Assembly (NCBI GenBank): GCA_964588495.1
Contig: CAZPPS010000001.1
Coordinates: 62,001-126,000, forward strand
Origin: CAVPKN01 sp964588495
Lineage (GTDB): Bacteria > Chlamydiota > Chlamydiia > Chlamydiales > JAAKFR01
DNA: 64,000 nucleotides
Direction of reading: 5' to 3'
The position numbers and the translations under genes were made by a program. Shown one piece after another: positions 15,334-23,675 of this stretch (its first letter is position 1; each line of letters starts with the position of its first letter). A model generated the notes under the pieces. That model searched no databases. It worked only from the letters and a program-made list of their open reading frames with translations, and was not told the origin of the DNA.

Positions 15334-16515
15334 TTTATTTTTTAAAAAGAAAAATCTCAGCAACAACATAACAATGCCGATGAGGAGAAAAAGCAGTGGA
15401 AGCACTGTTATGTGATAGATGGGTAAGATCTCTATGACAAGGAGAGAAAAAAAGGCAATTGTCATGTTGATGAAATTTAATACGGCAGAAGCATTGGATT
15501 TATTCTTTGCCACTGACATGGCATAACCCGAACTATTTGAGAATACAAGCGAAAGACCCAAGTACATAAAAGGGATAGGGACAAAAAGGGTCCATGTGTT
15601 CACTTTGCCTATCAAAAAGAGGGTAAACATGATAAAGCTCGCAGCGATTGCGATCCCGATACCAAGAGTCAAAATGGTGGGAATTTCTTTTTTGCCCGCT
15701 AGTTGGTGTGTGAACACAGCACCCACGAGCATCCCCAGGGATGGGATGAAGTTTAGGAGTCCATATTCTTTTGCCTGCAAACCAATCTCCTCAATCCCAA
15801 TGAAAGGGGCTTCAGAGGCAAATAAATAAACAAAAGAGGAGGCGCCTCCCATGATTAGCGCACAGGTTACTAAAGTTCTAGATTTTAACTGCTCCAGAAA
15901 GCCTATTCGAATTTTTGAAAGATTCAAAGCCGTCAGATCCTTAAATTCCGCAGTTTCAGGCAAGCGTGTGCTGAGAATCAGCAAAATGACACTATAGACT
16001 GTTAAAACGTAAAAACAGCTCATCCAACCAAACTGATCGGTTAATAAGCCTCCAAATGCAACAGCAAGACCTGGGACAATTGCAAAAGCCAGCGTCAAAT
16101 AAGAGAGTTTTTTGGTGGCCGCTGTTTGAGAATAGACATCGCCAATCATTGTAAAAGCGATTTTGAGCCCCACACAGCTTCCTAAGGCCTCAAGAAACCG
16201 ACCGCACATAATCAGCCAAAATAAATGGAGCGCACCGCCGAGCAAAATCAGTAAGCAACCCACAATTGCTACGGAAATGCCCATATAAATGGCTGGCTTT
16301 CTTCCAAACCGATTTGAAATAGGCCCATAGGGCAAATTCCCAACCGCATAACCAATTGCAAAAATGGTCATCGTGAGCTGAACTTTCATGGCCGGCAGCC
16401 CCAATTCACGTGCCATTTCAGGCAAAGCGGGCGAATATAAGACAGCCGAAACGGATGCAAAAGATGCTAACAGCAGTAAGATGAGTAACTGAGGTTCTTT
16501 AGATTGTGTCTGCAC
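15325..16515 (-). CDS. MFS transporter, Bcr/CflA-like
   Basis: A 396-residue, 12-segment major facilitator. The loop 2-3 motif GPISNRFGRKPAIY matches the drug:proton antiporter class, and the overall pattern is like Bcr/CflA exporters. The start is a GTG at 16515; no ATG lies close upstream in frame. On the minus strand TTATCT followed by seven T residues precedes the GTG, similar to the 30511 gene. It converges with the hemerythrin-like gene. The substrate is unknown; in an intracellular bacterium it may also move metabolites. Confidence 0.85.
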   Translation of the reverse strand: MQTQSKEPQLLILLLLASFASVSAVLYSPALPEMARELGLPAMKVQLTMTIFAIGYAVGNLPYGPISNRFGRKPAIYMGISVAIVGCLLILLGGALHLFWLIMCGRFLEALGSCVGLKIAFTMIGDVYSQTAATKKLSYLTLAFAIVPGLAVAFGGLLTDQFGWMSCFYVLTVYSVILLILSTRLPETAEFKDLTALNLSKIRIGFLEQLKSRTLVTCALIMGGASSFVYLFASEAPFIGIEEIGLQAKEYGLLNFIPSLGMLVGAVFTHQLAGKKEIPTILTLGIGIAIAASFIMFTLFLIGKVNTWTLFVPIPFMYLGLSLVFSNSSGYAMSVAKNKSNASAVLNFINMTIAFFSLLVIEILPIYHITVLPLLFLLIGIVMLLLRFFFLKNKSP

Positions 16516-16529
16516 AAAAAAAAGATAAT

Positions 16530-17306
16530 CTAATCTTGTAATTTTTTTCGAGCTTCTTCATCCGAAAGAATATGGGTAAAGGTGGAGTTAGAGAACTGGA
16601 AATCGGCGATCTCTTTGTTAAAAGCGGCCTTGTATGTGTCTGAAAAACCGTAGCGCAAACCAATGAATTCAATCCCCTTTTCTTGGGCAAATTTTTCAAT
16701 GGCAACAAGATGTGAGAGCGTGTCGTCGATGACAAGAATACGTTTAGGCTCTAAAGAAAGTTTTTCAAAGAGCGTAAATAAAGTCAGCCCTTTATTACGA
16801 CCCGAAGCGTACAAGATACCAGAACGGTACAAAACTCCATGGCCACTGATTTGGAAATAGTGATCGTCAGGATGGGGAGCTGTGAGATTCAGGTCGATCT
16901 GGTATTCCAATAGATGTTGTTTCGTTCGTGTAGCAAGCGCTAAACCTTGGCTTGTTAGCCCCATGACGGGATGTTTGCCATCCTGAATCAAGCGCACAAT
17001 TTCAGATGCATCTCCTTCTACAAGCTGCATTTTGGTCAAATGGCGCACACATTGCCACTCGGCCAGGCTCTTTTCTAGGCTCTCTGCAACATCATGTCCA
17101 TTTTCTTGATGGAAGCGCCGTCTAGATTGAAACCATTCATCTCCCCCCAGCATCTGAGCTGGCACAACAAGTGTATCATCAATATCAAAGACAACAACTG
17201 TTTCTGGCTTGAGATAAGAAAGGGTCTCTTTGAGATTTTTTATCTCAAATATTTCTCCACAAAGAGTTGAGCTACAAAAAAGGATCAAAAACAATAGTCT
17301 AGACAT
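16530..17306 (-). CDS. DUF2608 HAD-like exported protein
   Basis: A 258-residue protein with a signal peptide (residues 1-16, ending near STLCG). HAD phosphatase motif I is at residues 41-45 (DIDDT), the conserved T of GLTSQG is the likely motif II residue, and RILVIDDTLSHL is motif IV. This is the DUF2608 family, found in chlamydiae and legionellae. It is probably a periplasmic or secreted phosphatase-like protein; the substrate is unknown. It is 14 bases upstream of the MFS gene on the same strand, so the two may form an operon. Confidence 0.82.
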   Translation of the reverse strand: MSRLLFLILFCSSTLCGEIFEIKNLKETLSYLKPETVVVFDIDDTLVVPAQMLGGDEWFQSRRRFHQENGHDVAESLEKSLAEWQCVRHLTKMQLVEGDASEIVRLIQDGKHPVMGLTSQGLALATRTKQHLLEYQIDLNLTAPHPDDHYFQISGHGVLYRSGILYASGRNKGLTLFTLFEKLSLEPKRILVIDDTLSHLVAIEKFAQEKGIEFIGLRYGFSDTYKAAFNKEIADFQFSNSTFTHILSDEEARKKLQD

Positions 17307-17364
17307 AATAGGCTCGGAGTGTACAAGATACGTTTCTCATTTTGCAAGTACTCCCTAAGACAGG

Positions 17365-18204
17365 CTATATTTCCACACAAATTCGGTGTAAGCGCGCTGC
17401 AGATTGATCAATCAGATCGTGCACATCGGAAGGAATAGACCCCACAAATAAAGCGCTTAGACAGGTGAACATCATGTGCCTAATTTTTTGACTGCCAATC
17501 TCGTTGACAAACCTTCTTAAGAGATTTTTTTTCACGCCATATTTTTCCTCTTTAGAGAGTGTGTTCAATGGGGGCGTTATTCTAACCTCCTGCGCCAGCT
17601 TTTGGAGTGCAGTGATATCGATCTTCTTTATTGCACGATAAATTGCATCATTGGGACTTGAGGGAATTTCAGAATACTTCAACGTACTTACGGAAGGGGC
17701 CTGAGCTAACTGTTGTATAAAATTTTGAAGTTCTTGAGTCATTAGCGTATATAACAAATCACCAAAACAACTAAATAATAGATTTCGATCTACCACAATT
17801 TGTGTTTCAACCAGGCGCACAGAAAAAGAGTTATTTTTTGATTTGGCAACAAGGGTATAATCTTTTCCATATTGAAGTCCAAGCTCGGGCTTATCCTTGA
17901 TTTTTGGTTCGATAGGCTCTGGTGTGAAAGAACTGCCGATCTTTAAATTGAGAATTTGATCCACGCTCAATTTTAAAGCCTTAGAACTGACAGGATCGGC
18001 CTCTTGATCTTTTCTGCAAACAAATAATAATTCTTGAGCTCCAGAGGACTTTAATGTGTTTGGAACATTAATACTAATAAGAGCTTTAGCATTATTAAAG
18101 ATCAGATTAACAACCTCTTCAGCCTTCTGATTTTCAGTGGAATACGTGGAACCCTGCCAACAAAAATTGATGGAGATCTTCTCTGCGACACCCTTTGTTG
18201 ACAT
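17365..18204 (-). CDS. Protein of unknown function (279 aa)
   Basis: I do not recognise a family. I place the start at the ATG at 18204, which has GGGGA 3 bases upstream; the frame extends to a TTG at 18258 without a ribosome site. No signal peptide or clear membrane segment is seen. The middle has a Pro/Glu/Lys-rich stretch (EPIEPKIKDKPELG), and the C-terminal third is helical and ends with a moderately hydrophobic region. It sits at the edge of the accessory region, next to small membrane-protein genes, and may be a lineage-specific effector or cytosolic protein (inference). Confidence 0.65.
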   Translation of the reverse strand: MSTKGVAEKISINFCWQGSTYSTENQKAEEVVNLIFNNAKALISINVPNTLKSSGAQELLFVCRKDQEADPVSSKALKLSVDQILNLKIGSSFTPEPIEPKIKDKPELGLQYGKDYTLVAKSKNNSFSVRLVETQIVVDRNLLFSCFGDLLYTLMTQELQNFIQQLAQAPSVSTLKYSEIPSSPNDAIYRAIKKIDITALQKLAQEVRITPPLNTLSKEEKYGVKKNLLRRFVNEIGSQKIRHMMFTCLSALFVGSIPSDVHDLIDQSAARLHRICVEI

Positions 18205-18362
18205 ATTCCCCACAAATTTAGATTTTGTGAAGGAGTGTATAGGATATCCCCTTATCAAGCAAGCTGTCAGTGGCTAATTAACAAGACAATATTTTACTTA
18301 AGTTATCAAATAATCTTTATTATTAAAGACTTAGGAGCTAGAATGGAAATACGGAGGTGCTT

Positions 18363-18578
18363 ATGCATGTACTTAAGACAATTTCAAAGATTGGTTTAGC
18401 TGCCTTCCTGGTTTTAGGTGGATTATATACACTTTTCGGCATGACATCTGCAGTGTTCCTTGCAATTATCGCAATTATTGCAATTGTGACTGGTATTTTG
18501 GTCCTTTTCACGCTGCGAGACAGATGTGATGTTGACCACAAGTATGGTGTCGATCACGACCGTAAAGATGTAAAATAG
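18363..18578 (+). CDS. Small two-segment membrane protein (71 aa)
   Basis: A 71-residue protein with two closely spaced hydrophobic segments (about residues 6-26 and 30-50) followed by a charged tail rich in Asp, His, Lys and Arg. GGAGG (18353-18357) lies 5 bases before the ATG, which decides this start over an in-frame GTG two codons earlier. A clear intrinsic terminator follows (18599-18630), so it is a self-contained unit. The short hydrophobic hairpin resembles that of chlamydial inclusion-membrane proteins, but the size is also compatible with a simple stress peptide. Confidence 0.75.
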   Translation: MHVLKTISKIGLAAFLVLGGLYTLFGMTSAVFLAIIAIIAIVTGILVLFTLRDRCDVDHKYGVDHDRKDVK

Positions 18579-18598
18579 TTCTGGCAGTCAGCCACTTT

Positions 18599-18630
18599 GG
18601 GGGTGAACTCACGTTCATCCCCATTTTTTT
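18599..18630 (+). terminator. Intrinsic terminator
   Basis: A 10-base-pair stem (GGGGGTGAAC with GTTCATCCCC, one wobble), a 4-base loop, and A followed by seven T residues (18624-18630). It lies 20 bases after the stop of the small membrane-protein gene. Confidence 0.85.
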
Positions 18631-18644
18631 GCTTTAAATTTATA

Positions 18645-18682
18645 TTAACCTGAGTTTTGGGTTCTTTCCCCTCATTCTCAGG
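18645..18682. repeat. 38-bp hairpin repeat, copy 2
   Basis: Second copy of the 6571-6606 repeat, here with perfect CCTGAG/CTCAGG ends. It differs by one substitution and a 2-base insertion. It lies just before a coding-like remnant with no start codon. Confidence 0.6.
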
Positions 18683-18972
18683 GATTTAATTTTATCTTAA
18701 CATTCTGCGTAATAGGTAGTTCAGCCGTTTTAAGATCAGGAAGACATTGCTCTGATAATATTCTGGATCATGTATCGAAGAGTTATCTGTATGTCTATTA
18801 TGCGGGTGAGTTTAAATGTCCCAACCCCATGCCAATAAAAGCCCCCCTGATCGCATTACTGCGAAAATTTGGGGCTCAAGAGCATGACTGCGTCACACCA
18901 AAAGCTTTAAAAAGGCAAGGTTATGACACCGGAGGGAATTTTACTTTAGGGGATATTGCCCGCTTTAAGTAA
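18681..18972 (+). pseudogene. Coding-like remnant without a start codon
   Basis: A frame is open from 18649 to the TAA at 18970-18972, but it has no start codon except an internal ATG at 18829. The last ~65 codons have protein-like composition (for example KAPLIALLRKFGAQEHDC and GYDTGGNFTLGDIARFK). I read it as the 3' end of a decayed gene whose 5' part was lost at the hairpin repeat. I cannot name the family. Alternatively a 47-residue protein could start at 18829, though no ribosome site is visible there. Confidence 0.35.
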
Positions 18973-18993
18973 AAAGCCTTTAGGGTTTACCTA

Positions 18994-19251
18994 CTATTCT
19001 ATAATGTCGTATTGCCCAGCTTTTTTTACACAACCACAGCAGCTTGCGATAAAACCAAGTATCGAAAGGGATCCTATAGCAATCATCGCATATGCTCCGC
19101 CCGGCAACATAGAGACAATCCCTTGAGTCCCTAAAATTCCCAACACAAACATTGTAATGCCCGCTGCGAAAAGAACCGCTGTTGTGCAACGCCGGATGGG
19201 TTTATGGGAGGGTTTATAGGTGGTTGCATCCAGATTAACTGACATAGCCAT
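18994..19251 (-). CDS. Small hydrophobic-hairpin membrane protein (85 aa)
   Basis: An 85-residue protein with a ~20-residue polar N-terminus and two hydrophobic segments (about 25-43 and 50-72), then a CCGC motif and an acidic end. A second in-frame Met is at residue 3. The two tightly spaced segments give the bilobed hydropathy of Inc proteins, which chlamydiae place in the inclusion membrane by type III secretion; that role is inference. A related layout is seen in the neighbouring 19324-19851 gene. Confidence 0.65.
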   Translation of the reverse strand: MAMSVNLDATTYKPSHKPIRRCTTAVLFAAGITMFVLGILGTQGIVSMLPGGAYAMIAIGSLSILGFIASCCGCVKKAGQYDIIE

Positions 19252-19323
19252 AATAAATGGAACTCCGTTTAGATTTTATAAAGAAATTTGCACCAACACA
19301 AACAAATTTGCAAGGCCTTTTAT

Positions 19324-19851
19324 CTAAGAAGCCCTCTTGAAATCCAATTTTTCAAAATTATCTTTACTAGCTTGATAGCTTTTAGTAATTCTGTCGTTGT
19401 TTTCAATTTTTCGACTTAAAAGATTGATGTCATCGGCTTTTACTCTCACAATTTCTTCCATTAGCTGATTAAATTCATCATCATCAAGTAACTGGCTCCG
19501 ATAGTAGCAACGCGTAATCGCCGCACACCCCGCAACTGCCAGCCCAACAATTGCGATCCCACCACTCACACTCCAAAAAATCTTTGCCACATTAAGACCA
19601 CCCGCTAGGGCAATAGTCCCTCCCACCGCCAATCCTAAGACCACTACAGAAAATAGTGACGATACAAGGGCTTGTCTGACTACCTCTGTTGCGCAACTTC
19701 CTTTAAGAGATGGATTCTTAAATTTAGATGCTACTAAATGATCTGCTACCTCACCTCTGGTCATCGTTTGATAGTCATTCATTTTATTATGAATAGCTAC
19801 ATAGTTCGGAATTTCTCTAAAACCTAAAAAAAGAGCTCCCTCAAAACACAT
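19324..19851 (-). CDS. Hydrophobic-hairpin membrane protein (175 aa)
   Basis: The frame is open to a TTG at 19881, but the ATG at 19851, preceded by AGAGG, is the better start. The ~65-residue polar N-terminus is followed by two membrane segments (about 68-90 and 97-120 from the ATG), then a charged, helical C-terminus of ~60 residues. Family unknown. The layout matches Inc-type chlamydial proteins. It lies 72 bases downstream of nothing on its strand and seems monocistronic; the upstream methyltransferase gene ends 73 bases away. Confidence 0.6.
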   Translation of the reverse strand: MCFEGALFLGFREIPNYVAIHNKMNDYQTMTRGEVADHLVASKFKNPSLKGSCATEVVRQALVSSLFSVVVLGLAVGGTIALAGGLNVAKIFWSVSGGIAIVGLAVAGCAAITRCYYRSQLLDDDEFNQLMEEIVRVKADDINLLSRKIENNDRITKSYQASKDNFEKLDFKRAS

Positions 19852-19924
19852 AAAAAACCTCTGCGCGCGAATTAAATACAATTAATTATATATTATAATT
19901 AAATTAATAGAAACTTTAAAAATT

Positions 19925-20698
19925 TTACTTCAGAGCTTTTATGCTTAATTTTGAGTAAGGGAGGTGGATTTCTTCTCTATTGCTACTTAAAGACATTGAG
20001 CCCCCGCGAGCGACGGCTTTTTTGAGAAAAGCATTCTCAGATTCTTTAGGGAGAGGAAGGTAACAATTCAACCATCCTTGGATATAGTTGCTTAAAGTTT
20101 CACCCGATTGATAAATTGCAATTTCTTCATCTAAGGAATAGTGGTCAATTTTTAAGCCTATTTCGGTCAGCATGCGCAGGTATTCTTGAGAGGTCTGGAT
20201 TGTTCTAAAAGCAGATTGTTTTCTATAGGCTGCCCATTCTGCTTCTTGAACAGTTGCTTCTAAAAACTGCCAATAGGGAGACTCTTTTGGGTAAGTGAGA
20301 ATGTAAAGCATTCCGCCCGGTTTAAGTGCTGCAGCTACATTGCAAAGAGCAGCTAATGGATCTCGAATCCAATGTAAAGCATTCATGATCAGAGCAATAT
20401 CAAAAGAGGAGGCGTATTCTAAGTTTTCGGCTGCCAGTTTTTTAAAATCTAAGTTTGGATACTCTGTTTTGGGAAAAGAATGACTCGCCCAATCAATCAT
20501 CGAGGATGAGGGATCAATCCCAATCACTTTGCCTTGCGGAACGCATTTTGATAGCTCAGCGGTCATTCTTCCATCGCCACAACCGACATCCAAAATCGTT
20601 TCAGTCCCCTTAAATCTAATTTTGCTCAAACTTTCGTGTGCAAGCGTGTATTGAATAGAGGAATTGTTGCGGTAATGTTCTGCATCTAAGTCGGTCAT
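19925..20698 (-). CDS. Class I SAM-dependent methyltransferase
   Basis: A 257-residue Rossmann-fold methyltransferase. Motif I is ILDVGCGDGRM, the acidic end of strand 2 is GIDPS, and ALIMNALHWI is the motif IV region; the layout resembles trans-aconitate or BioC-type enzymes. I chose the ATG at 20698, which overlaps the upstream stop as ATGA and has an AGGCGG site; the frame also extends 6 codons upstream. It is the last of three overlapping genes (GNAT, methyltransferase, methyltransferase). Substrate unknown. Confidence 0.82.
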   Translation of the reverse strand: MTDLDAEHYRNNSSIQYTLAHESLSKIRFKGTETILDVGCGDGRMTAELSKCVPQGKVIGIDPSSSMIDWASHSFPKTEYPNLDFKKLAAENLEYASSFDIALIMNALHWIRDPLAALCNVAAALKPGGMLYILTYPKESPYWQFLEATVQEAEWAAYRKQSAFRTIQTSQEYLRMLTEIGLKIDHYSLDEEIAIYQSGETLSNYIQGWLNCYLPLPKESENAFLKKAVARGGSMSLSSNREEIHLPYSKLSIKALK

Positions 20699-21327
20699 AT
20701 TCCCGCCTTTCTGCAAAAAATACGGATCATGGGATGTGTTTCATAAGCTGAGATTGGATCGGAACATTCTATGTCTAATAGGTCGAATTTTGCCTCTATT
20801 AAAAGCTGACCCAGCTCTTGCTCTTCAAAAAAAGACCAAAATTTCTGACAATTGTCGTACCTTTTATCCTGTTCTAAGGTTTCGCCCACTCCCCTTTTGA
20901 CCGAAAGATAAAAAATGCCTTTTGGCTTCAGTAAACTGTAAATCTTTTTGAATATCTGAAGCGTTTTCTTTTTAGGAATATGCAGAAAAGAGGCTGAGGC
21001 CCAAGCACCATCAAACATCTCTTCAGAGAAGTTAAGCTTTTCCATATCCATGACATGAAATTCTGCTTGGGGAACATTTTGCTTTGCCAAAGTGATCATT
21101 TTTGGAGAAAAATCGATTCCCGTAACTTGAAAGCCATTTTCTTGAAAAACTTTGGCATCTCGACCCGGCCCGCAACCCACATCCATGAGCGTTGCCTCTT
21201 TTGGGAGTAGCTTCATAAACTTTTGGGCATAAACTTGGGGATGCAGCGCTTGGGTATAGGTTGCGTACTCAACGGCCGTTGATTCATAACTATGCAATGT
21301 CAGCGATTTATTGAGCTTGTCAATCAA
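20695..21327 (-). CDS. Class I SAM-dependent methyltransferase
   Basis: A 210-residue methyltransferase with motif I (LMDVGCGPGRD), the GIDFS acidic loop and a DGAWASASFLHIP motif IV region. It is related in fold, but not closely in sequence, to the next gene. Its start overlaps the end of the GNAT gene by 8 bases and its stop overlaps the next start by 4, so all three are coupled. The set may modify one target, but nothing in the sequence identifies it. Confidence 0.82.
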   Translation of the reverse strand: MIDKLNKSLTLHSYESTAVEYATYTQALHPQVYAQKFMKLLPKEATLMDVGCGPGRDAKVFQENGFQVTGIDFSPKMITLAKQNVPQAEFHVMDMEKLNFSEEMFDGAWASASFLHIPKKKTLQIFKKIYSLLKPKGIFYLSVKRGVGETLEQDKRYDNCQKFWSFFEEQELGQLLIEAKFDLLDIECSDPISAYETHPMIRIFCRKAGI

Positions 21328-21805
21328 AATTTTTTCTCAACAAAAACATTTTTGAGTCTTTTGAATAGCCTTGGCGCGTGAATTCGATAGAGTATCCGAG
21401 CTTTTGATAAAAAGGGAGAGCTTGCCAATCCATGGTATTCAGTGTGACAAATAGTGCGCCTTGCTCCTTTCCGATTTTTTCGGCTTCGTGGATCAACTGG
21501 CTTCCCCACCCCTGATTTTGTAAATTTTTATGGACCCAGAGGGAATCGACATAGAGAGATCCAAACAAAACAGTGCCAGTGATCCCTCCCCTAATATTTT
21601 CCTCGGAGTCTTTGATAAAAATGCTAAATGAGCGCATAGGAAGAAATCCTTTTGCATCAAAAGCATCATTGCTGATCTCCTGAATCAGGATCTCTTCATA
21701 TTCCTTCGGAATCGTTTTGAAATGTTCTAATCGCATGATGCCATTTTCATTGTGATCCGCGAATTGTAACAAAATGATTGGCCTGTGCCAATCAAATTTT
21801 AACAC
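21320..21805 (-). CDS. GNAT-family N-acetyltransferase
   Basis: A 161-residue acetyltransferase. The acetyl-CoA motif A is visible as LWVHKNLQNQGWGSQLIHEAE, followed by LPFYQKLGYS and a final YSKDSKMFLLRKNF strand. The start is uncertain: the frame is open from 21805, but an ATG at 21736 would give a 138-residue protein beginning at the conserved domain. It is the first of three overlapping genes with two methyltransferases. The substrate is unknown. Confidence 0.8.
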   Translation of the reverse strand: MLKFDWHRPIILLQFADHNENGIMRLEHFKTIPKEYEEILIQEISNDAFDAKGFLPMRSFSIFIKDSEENIRGGITGTVLFGSLYVDSLWVHKNLQNQGWGSQLIHEAEKIGKEQGALFVTLNTMDWQALPFYQKLGYSIEFTRQGYSKDSKMFLLRKNFD

Positions 21806-21856
21806 AAACCGATTCGTGAGATCACACCCCTACCGGGAAATAACATACAAAGCAAG

Positions 21857-21942
21857 TTCAACGCAAAGGAAGCAAAGTCACTAAGACGCAAAAAGAGGCC
21901 TTTTCTTTGCGCCTTTGCATCTTTTTTATCTTTGCGTTGAAT
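21857..21942. repeat. Palindromic repeat, family 1 (short form)
   Basis: An imperfect palindrome with ends TTCAACGCAAAGG and CTTTGCGTTGAA, about 86 bases long with a short AT-containing centre. It lacks the inner CACAGAG arms of the full form. It lies upstream of the GNAT operon and downstream of the small exported protein on the minus strand. Confidence 0.75.
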
Positions 21943-22014
21943 TATTTCTTCTTACAATGAATCTAAGGCTCTCAATACTTTAGTTATTGATCTTCAATTT
22001 ATCAATTGCAAGAC

Positions 22015-22257
22015 TTAGTAAGTTTTAGGTTTGGTTTTCTGAGAGGGCCCCTGAACCGGCTTTTGACGGTGAGATTTCTTTTCCAACTCTTCTAGCTCCT
22101 GACGCTCCTCTTCCTCACTAGAATCCAAAGGAATTGCGTATGTATCTGTTTGATCTACTTGATCTTTTAGCCATGACTCAGAATTCTTTGGAGGTGTTTG
22201 CGGTGTTTGCGCATACATAGGAATTGCAGATAGTGCCAACATTAAAATAAACTTCAT
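22015..22257 (-). CDS. Small exported acidic protein (80 aa)
   Basis: An 80-residue protein with a clear signal peptide (residues 1-16, MKFILMLALSAIPMYA then QTP). The mature part is low-complexity: proline/threonine-rich at first, then a Ser/Glu-rich stretch (SSEEEERQELEELEKK), then a basic tail. No domain is recognised. It is probably periplasmic. An AGGAGT site lies about 6 bases before the ATG. It is alone, between a repeat and the desaturase gene. Confidence 0.65.
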   Translation of the reverse strand: MKFILMLALSAIPMYAQTPQTPPKNSESWLKDQVDQTDTYAIPLDSSEEEERQELEELEKKSHRQKPVQGPSQKTKPKTY

Positions 22258-22356
22258 CTTCTTATACTCCTGTTATTTTTGCCTGCTGTAATCCTAAGCT
22301 AGCAAAAATGAGGCCAATTTCGCTATTTGGCTGTGGCAATCTAAACTTCAGAAAAC

Positions 22357-23430
22357 TCAAATCACTCTTGTAGTTTCAGTTGCGCATTCGGCTTTAAGTG
22401 CCTTTTGACCATTTTTGGCTGTTTGAGATAATTCTGTGAAAATACTTTTGTAGGTTATCCAGGGAGTTTGAACGGTATAGGGAATGCCAGTCCGCTCACA
22501 AAAATCTTGGATGTACGGAACTAATAATTTCAATTTATTTCGCGGGCATTGGCGACATAAGTGATGTTCGATTTGATAGTTTAAACATAAAAAAATAAAA
22601 TCAGTGAAGATTCCAGGGCGTATATTGCGAGATGTAATGATTTGTTGCTCTAGGTTGGACATTTCGGTGTCTTGAGAAAGTTGAGGCATTCCCTTGTGGT
22701 TTGTGGCAAAGATATTGGCCATATAAATGCCAGTTACAAAAGAAGCAATGGGAACAAAGATAAGTGCTTTTGTAGCTCCAAATAGAAGAAAAGGCATGAC
22801 ATACCATAAGAAAGTGCCTAAGCAAGCGAGCAACAAATCCAAGAAGCGGAATTTGTTTTTATATAAATCGATAATATTCTGATCGACATGCATGGCATAC
22901 AAGAGAAAACTGCACATCGGCAAGTAAAGCCACGCTTGAAATCGGCGGAGCCATTTCATGTAGCCTGTTTGTGATAGGTAATGTTCGGTTGTGAAAGAAA
23001 AGGGCACTTCTAAATCTGAATCTGAATCTATGCGGTTAGTGTGATCGTGGTGCTGCGTATGTTTACCAATCCACGGTCGGTAGTTCCCCCCTATTGTTGC
23101 AGCAAAAAATCCTGCAAAAAAATGATTCATTTTCTCTGACTTAAATATCGCAAAATGCGCGGCATCGTGCATGAGACCTGCGATCTGTGTCGTGATGATG
23201 CCAAAAAAAATAGAGAGTAAAACAATGACAAAGTAATTAGAGCTATTGGCAACCAAATATAACGTTGCTAGGTATGCGCTATAAATTCCAAGAACGGAAA
23301 GAGCATAGAATTTATGATCGCGGTCTAAAATTTTGTTTTTTACGATATAATCTTGTAAATGAGCTGTTTCCATCTCCGCAATGCGTGGAGATAACTTAGG
23401 AGTATATGTTTGTTGTAAAATATCAGCCAT
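22357..23430 (-). CDS. Membrane fatty acid desaturase
   Basis: A 357-residue integral-membrane desaturase. The three histidine boxes are present: HDAAH (88-92), HTQHH (124-128) and QIEHH (286-290, numbering from the ATG at 23430). The Q in the third box is typical of front-end (delta-5/6-like) or sphingolipid desaturases, yet the cytochrome b5 domain that often accompanies those is absent. Four membrane segments fit the family. The frame extends to a TTG at 23451, but the ATG is preferred. It would introduce a double bond in acyl chains, with unknown electron donor. Confidence 0.85.
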   Translation of the reverse strand: MADILQQTYTPKLSPRIAEMETAHLQDYIVKNKILDRDHKFYALSVLGIYSAYLATLYLVANSSNYFVIVLLSIFFGIITTQIAGLMHDAAHFAIFKSEKMNHFFAGFFAATIGGNYRPWIGKHTQHHDHTNRIDSDSDLEVPFSFTTEHYLSQTGYMKWLRRFQAWLYLPMCSFLLYAMHVDQNIIDLYKNKFRFLDLLLACLGTFLWYVMPFLLFGATKALIFVPIASFVTGIYMANIFATNHKGMPQLSQDTEMSNLEQQIITSRNIRPGIFTDFIFLCLNYQIEHHLCRQCPRNKLKLLVPYIQDFCERTGIPYTVQTPWITYKSIFTELSQTAKNGQKALKAECATETTRVI

Positions 23431-23675
23431 AACTGGACAGAAGCCCTTCAAAAAAAAAAGGTTTTGCTCCTTATTACATAGCTAGATACTTTTTGTACAA
23501 GGTTATCGGATTATGTTGACCACATTTGACACGTAGCCTAAATCCACCCAACTTAACTGCATTGAAAGCCGACCCATGACAGCGATTTTCCAGAAAATCT
23601 GTAATGAGGATTAGCTGTAATGTCTCCTACTGCCCAAATGCAGCCTGTTTTTGCATTTGACCTTCTCTCTTAATT

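Noticed and set aside
23560..23660. Open frame on the minus strand (about 40 codons, ending FQCS) upstream of the desaturase
   Set aside because: Protein-like in places, but short, without a start signal, and no family recognised; chance cannot be excluded.
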